Shown here: one piece after another, positions 16,403 to 20,000 of the stretch | Position numbering within the stretch: position 1 is the first letter of the stretch | How the letters are laid out: every line of letters begins with the position of its first letter | DNA from: Chrysomallon squamiferum | Taxonomy: Eukaryota; Mollusca; Gastropoda; Neomphalida; Peltospiridae | Reading direction: 5' to 3' | Assembly (NCBI GenBank): GCA_012295275.1 | Contig: CM022674.1 | Coordinates: forward strand, 2,250,742-2,270,741 | DNA: 20,000 nucleotides | Notes under the pieces: model-generated | Seen by the model: the letters and a program-made list of their open reading frames with translations, nothing else | The model's database searches: none | Told to the model about the DNA's origin: nothing | Position numbers and translations under genes: made by a program

Positions 16403-16683
16403 TCACTCTATCATTTCCTTCTTTCTCTTTTGTAATACCTCGCAGACAAATTGTTTTCCTTTATTGGCATATTTGTCAAACACACCTCTCAACTCGCACT
16501 TGTTCATTCTGATAGAGACATCAGAGGTAACTTTTGTTTGACGCCACTCAACCGTGACCGACATTTTTACCTTGACTTCGTTTACGTCTTTGTACACCTG
16601 ATTCAAAATGGCGGCGCAGTACCCTTTGTGTCGTTGCAATTGGTTAACAGGTGTGATACTTGCTTTCAATCGCTTGTCTTTAC
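16403..16683 (-). CDS. Candidate minus-strand terminal exon, unknown product
   Basis: On the minus strand the frame is open from 16693 to a TGA at 16405-16403. CAATTTGCAG supplies an acceptor ending at 16684, giving 92 sense codons. By hand count about 48 percent of codons end in G or C and about 70 percent begin with a purine, a pattern typical of coding DNA and well above the local background. The product would be lysine- and valine-rich and hydrophilic, with stretches such as KVKMSVTVEWRQTKVTSDV and a basic end QKRKKEMIE. I recognise no family, membrane segment or signal. An alternative donor GAG|GTATTA at 16438 would make it internal. No canonical AATAAA follows before the CT tract. The plus strand is also open (16451-16747), as expected for RNY codons read backwards. 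An overlapping YY1-like site is a competing explanation. Confidence 0.35.
16605..16615 (+). promoter_or_regulatory. YY1-type site AAAATGGCGGC
   Basis: AAAATGGCGGC fits the YY1 consensus AANATGGCGGC exactly. Such sites sit just downstream of start sites in many animal promoters, and the ATG at 16608 with CAAAATGGCG is a good initiation context. The frame it opens is only 36 codons (16608-16718), but CAG|GTGTGA at 16651 could be a donor after 14 codons. It overlaps the minus-strand exon candidate, so promoter and coding readings compete. Confidence 0.35.
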
Positions 16684-16693
16684 CTGCAAATTG

Positions 16694-17020
16694 TTATTGT
16701 TTAGAAAATACAAGCTGACACTGTTTGTAAAGTTGGGAAACAATTAGGTTGATGTCAGAAATGAAAATACAGTTTCTAAATTCACGGAAACTTGTTTGTT
16801 TAGAATTAACAAGGTTACCCGGTAATATTGTAGACATTTGAAAAGAATGATTTTAAACATGTAATTAAATGTTTAGACTGACTGTTAAAATTATCTACGT
16901 CTTCAAAATACGTCTGACGTCATATGTAAATATTAGAAGCAGTGAGCTTCGCGTCAGATTTTAACTCTACAAATACATTTTCTAGATTTGAAGTAGTTTT
17001 CTTGAAAATATAATTAGAAA
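16694..17020. other. Unique stretch with one palindromic CRE
   Basis: AT-rich unique DNA. TGACGTCA lies at 16915-16922, in CTGACGTCATATG. No coding frame was found. Confidence 0.5.
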
Positions 17021-17027
17021 GATGTAT

Positions 17028-17061
<34 letters not shown>

Positions 17062-17307
17062 ATAATCTAAGTAAAGGTATGTATATATGTACGTTTGTAT
17101 GTAATTTATTAAGCATGTATTTGTACATTTGCGTGCATGTATGTATATAATATGCATATATATATATATGTATGTATGTATGTATTTATGTATGTATATA
17201 TGAATGTATGATGTATGTATGTATATACTGTGTGAATAGAAAATACATTTTAACACTTATTTTTTAATTAACTGATATGTATGTGTATCCATTTGTGTAT
17301 CTGTGTT

Positions 17308-17349
<42 letters not shown>

Positions 17350-17350
17350 T
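17021..17350. repeat. (GT)n and (TATG)n microsatellite complex
   Basis: GT units (17021-17061), TATG/TATA tetranucleotides with interruptions (17078-17228), then a GT run (17311-17347). The minus frame 17014-17256 (His-Ile-Tyr runs) is an artefact. TATG arrays of this style are common in cephalopod genomes. Confidence 0.93.
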
Positions 17351-18044
17351 TCTTTTTCCATCGAAAGATTAACCGAGTTGTTTTATTTCGTTAGAATTTT
17401 GAAACTTTATACATATATACATATATAGCAACAGTTCCAAAACAGATGCCACACATTGTAATAAAGAATCGCCTTGATAGTTCTTAAAACATTTCGTATG
17501 CAAATTGCGAACAGGTGGACATTTATTACATGTAATTACATATTTGTATGTGAAAATCGAATATTTACGTTAAACTTGAAAAACTCTGCGGCCACAGATC
17601 AGGGTTTTTGTGTAATTTAACACCAGAATTTTCTTTCCGAAATGTGATGAAGAATATAATATTCTATAGTGTTTTTGTTTTTTTTTTTTTATTATTTTTT
17701 TTTTTCTTATTCATTAATTTATTAACATATTTTTTTATTTGATAACACACATACACACACAAACATATTTGTTTATTTATTTGCTAATCTATCGTAAAGT
17801 TTATTACGCAGATTCAGTTTAAATGAAGCGAAATATTCTAATTATCGAACGTTTTAAATTGTACTAATTCGTAGAACTAAATATATAATTCGTAATCTAG
17901 AACTAAATGTATTAAATGTTTTATCTATTTTAACATTTTAAATTTTTTCAAAACAAATGTATCTAGTAAAATTCAGAAATATATCAACAGATTGTACAAA
18001 ATTTATTCAATAAAAACGAGATAACTGTATTTCTGTTGGTCAGA
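17351..18044. other. Very AT-rich unique DNA, no gene
   Basis: It contains T-rich stretches (17669-17706). A small tandem duplication lies at 17866-17911, where AATTCGTA..AGAACTAAAT repeats after 21 bases. No open frame, splice pair or control site that I would support. Confidence 0.55.
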
Positions 18045-18137
18045 TGATCACCTCTGTCCACTGCGAGGTAATTTAAAACTGAAATCCGATACATGGTGAT
18101 CACCTGTCGCCATGGTGACACGTCATCCGTGACGTTG
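18045..18137. promoter_or_regulatory. RFX-like X-box with CRE half sites
   Basis: GTCGCCATGGTGAC (18106-18119) resembles the RFX X-box GTTGCCATGGCAAC (11 of 14 positions), followed directly by ACGTCATCCGTGACG, which holds two opposed CRE half sites. Upstream, GATCACCTCTGTC (18046) and GATCACCTGTC (18098) are near-repeats and GGTGATCACC (18095-18104) is a perfect palindrome. RFX next to a CREB-type site is a known promoter arrangement. No first exon is identified downstream. Confidence 0.35.
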
Positions 18138-18299
18138 TTGTCTATTTCTGCGGGCTGATTAAAGTTTCATGTTTTTCAGTCTAACGGTTTCAATTTCTCG
18201 TGTTTGTTTGCTTAGCGTTAATAATGGCTTTTCTTCTTTCATTCTTTTTTTTCCTCAGTATAATATTCATTTTGCCTTTATGTTTTTCTTTTTTACTTT
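18138..18299. other. T-rich unique DNA, no gene
   Basis: T-rich on the plus strand. Frames 18169-18399 and 18200-18388 read Phe, Leu, Ile and Tyr from this bias and the following microsatellite, so they are not called. Confidence 0.6.
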
Positions 18300-18415
18300 C
18301 TTATTTTATATTATTTATTTATTTGTATTTATTTATTTATTTATTTGTTTGTGTGTGTATATATATGTGTATATATATATATATATGACAAATAAATAAA
18401 TAAATAATATGTATG
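18300..18415. repeat. TTTA, TG/TA and AAAT compound repeat
   Basis: TTTA units (18300-18345), GTGTGTATATATAT-type dinucleotides (18347-18386) and AAAT units (18389-18406). The outer TTTA and AAAT blocks are complementary and could pair across the TG/TA core. Confidence 0.93.
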
Positions 18416-18676
18416 CATATTAACGTAAGATTTATTGACAAACTATGCTATCCTAAATTATCTTAATTTCCATTGTCATACCGAATAATTATGTTTTGAT
18501 ATGAAATAAAATAAAATAAAAAATAAATTAGAATGACTGACAGTCTGTGTGATAAATGTGTTATGAAATGAAATAAAAATAAATAAAATATGATTTAAAT
18601 AAAATAAAAAAAAAAAAAAATATTTTTAAACGTGGTTTGACTTAATTATAAACGTAATAATGTGACTAGAATTCTC
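18416..18676. other. AT-rich DNA with AAATA units and A15
   Basis: AAATA/AAAAT units are scattered at 18503-18606, ending in an A15 run (18606-18620). No gene. Confidence 0.6.
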
Positions 18677-18727
18677 ACATCATCATCATCATCACCACCA
18701 CCATTATTATTATTATTATTATTGTTG

Positions 18728-18759
<32 letters not shown>

Positions 18760-18811
18760 GTTATTGTTATTATTATTATTACTGTTGTTATTATTATTAT
18801 TATTGTTGTTG

Positions 18812-18843
<32 letters not shown>

Positions 18844-18930
18844 TGTTATTGTTATTATTATTATTATTATTTTGTTATTATTATTATTGTTGTTGTAGTT
18901 GTTATATTTTTTATTATTTATGTTATTATT
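18677..18930. repeat. TCA then TTA/TTG triplet tract
   Basis: A TCA/CCA run (18677-18703) passes into mixed TTA and TTG triplets to about 18905. The polyleucine frame 18662-18898 is an artefact. It closely resembles the tract at 14507-14745. Confidence 0.95.
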
Positions 18931-19080
18931 TTACAACAAAAACGAGAAAGAAGACGATATAAATTTATGTTATTTTATAATTAATATTAACTTTATCACT
19001 GGTAAAAACAAAAAAACAAAAAAAAACAAATTCAAAATATTTACTGCAGTCGTTACAAACATCCCAAGTAAGTTATAACA

Positions 19081-19250
19081 AGTTCTGACGGGTTTCTTCT
19101 CGAGTGTTATATGTCATACGATATTAACACCTCATTCATACAACACATTCTAACATCAGCGGGTTTCTCCTCTAGTTCTGCGTGCCATCCGCGCTGTTAA
19201 CACCTTGGTCGTCATCATGAAAAGAATTAATTCATCTCCTAACACCTTCC
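19081..19250 (+). repeat. Diverged ~72-bp tandem duplication
   Basis: CGGGTTTCTTCTCGAGT (19089) matches CGGGTTTCTCCTCTAGT (19160), and TTAACACCT recurs at 19124 and 19197, so the unit is 71-73 bp. A third, partial AACACCT lies at 19241. The second unit is richer in CpG (CCATCCGCGC). Nothing coding is visible. Confidence 0.6.
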
Positions 19251-19960
19251 TCTAAGTAAATCACCTATGAAGAAATTTCAGCAATTAAGACGAGTGTGTG
19301 TGAATTATGAAGCAAAACGGATTATAATAACGCTCGACGAATTAACATTATATTATTAAAAAAATGCGTAGAAATTTCTGGAACCCTGCAGCGAAAAAGG
19401 GTGTGTGTTTTTTTTAAAAACTACATTTATCACGCTGTATGTATCTCAAACCCGTTATAAAATATATTATCCCAGATACAGAATAGTAATTGCAGCTGAC
19501 AAAGGAAATAAATAAATATACTGCAGAGATGTCGAATACTGACATCTCAAATCAACGCAGAAGGGGGGTAGAAAAATGTACTCTGATGCTCTGTAAAATA
19601 TGGAGGAATTAAACCTCATCCACAAAAAAAAAGTTTGACACGGGTCAATGGATTCGCTCAACAGGCGGGCTTGCTTTGTTCACGGCAGATCCTGTTCTTT
19701 AGAAAGCATGTCGGGTGGGTTGAGGTATAACTGAAATGCAGAGGATATATTTTTCGAAGGCATTTTTCTGTTCGGGTGCTACAGAGAAGAAACGGGAAAT
19801 AAGCAAGAGGTGAAATATTACGATCCGGAAATATTTTTCGATTTCGAGTTCTGCAAATTTCGTTACGTGAGTTTGTTTTATTTTTATTTTATATTACTTA
19901 ACACTAACAGTTACAGTCGTTTGCTAGATTGTGATAAAATCTGAACGTTTGCGTGCTGTT
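19251..19960. other. Unique stretch with one perfect 8-bp hairpin
   Basis: GAGATGTC (19526-19533) and GACATCTC (19541-19548) form a perfect inverted repeat with a seven-base loop. The minus frame 19467-19661 crosses it with no recognised motif. Otherwise plain DNA with moderate G+C around 19560-19720. Confidence 0.5.
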
Positions 19961-20000
19961 ATTATTATTATTATTTTTATTTTTTTATTTTTTTAAACTC
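19961..20000. repeat. TTA/TTTTTA simple repeat at window end
   Basis: TTA triplets then T-rich units, cut by the window end. Confidence 0.85.

Noticed and set aside
17014-17256. His/Ile/Tyr-rich minus-strand frame
   Set aside because: Reads the GT and TATG microsatellites.
18662-18898. Polyleucine frame
   Set aside because: Artefact of the TTA/TTG tract, as at 14507.

Overview
This window is AT-rich eukaryotic DNA (roughly one third G+C by eye) with no complete gene that I can recognise. Long (GA)n/(CT)n, (TATG)n, (GT)n and mixed TTA/TTG triplet tracts, many A-tracts, CpG not visibly depleted, and tRNA-like SINE fragments together look most like a lophotrochozoan, probably cephalopod mollusc, intron or intergenic region. 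That assignment is inference from repeat style; no protein hit supports it. I see no bacterial operon, tRNA gene, rRNA, CRISPR array, viral gene or toxin gene.

Layout. 1-1070: tetra- and trinucleotide repeats, then unique DNA ending in two perfect hairpins and an A-tract. 1070-2440: unique DNA with A-tracts, a CRE and a weak minus-strand exon candidate. 2440-6570: a long stretch built largely from decayed short-period tandem repeats. The clearest are a field with TGACGTCA and GATTCT motifs (3300-3880) and a 35-bp minisatellite (5440-5790). One copy of a dispersed repeat sits at 5998-6110. 6570-8270: A-tracts, a near-perfect RFX X-box (6941-6954), a weak exon candidate (7091-7278) and the better plus-strand candidate (8030-8270). 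8270-10140: microsatellites, a perfect nuclear-receptor DR1 (8841-8853) and the second dispersed-repeat copy (9219-9345). 10225-11335: a degenerate minisatellite with about 25-bp spacing, interrupted by (AT)n and (GA)n. 11675-12757: long GA, GTA and CT tracts with tRNA-like fragments. 12902-13580: a relatively G+C-rich, CpG-bearing island that could be a promoter. 13948-16310: more tRNA-like sequence and long triplet and CT tracts. 16403-16740: the other coding-like block, on the minus strand, overlapping a YY1-like motif. 17021-20000: GT/TATG and TTA/TTG tracts, an RFX-plus-CRE-like cluster near 18106, and a roughly 72-bp tandem duplication near 19081.

How the parts may work together. If genes cross this window, they do so as small exons in long introns: 8030-8270 on the plus strand and 16403-16683 on the minus strand are the only stretches with both an open frame and coding-like codon statistics counted by hand. 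Most of the remaining structure is repeat decay. The parts I find most unusual are the extent of the short-period degenerate arrays, the excess of palindromic CREs, and complementary microsatellites (GA with CT, TTA with TAA, AGT with ACT) that could fold into long double-stranded RNA if transcribed together.
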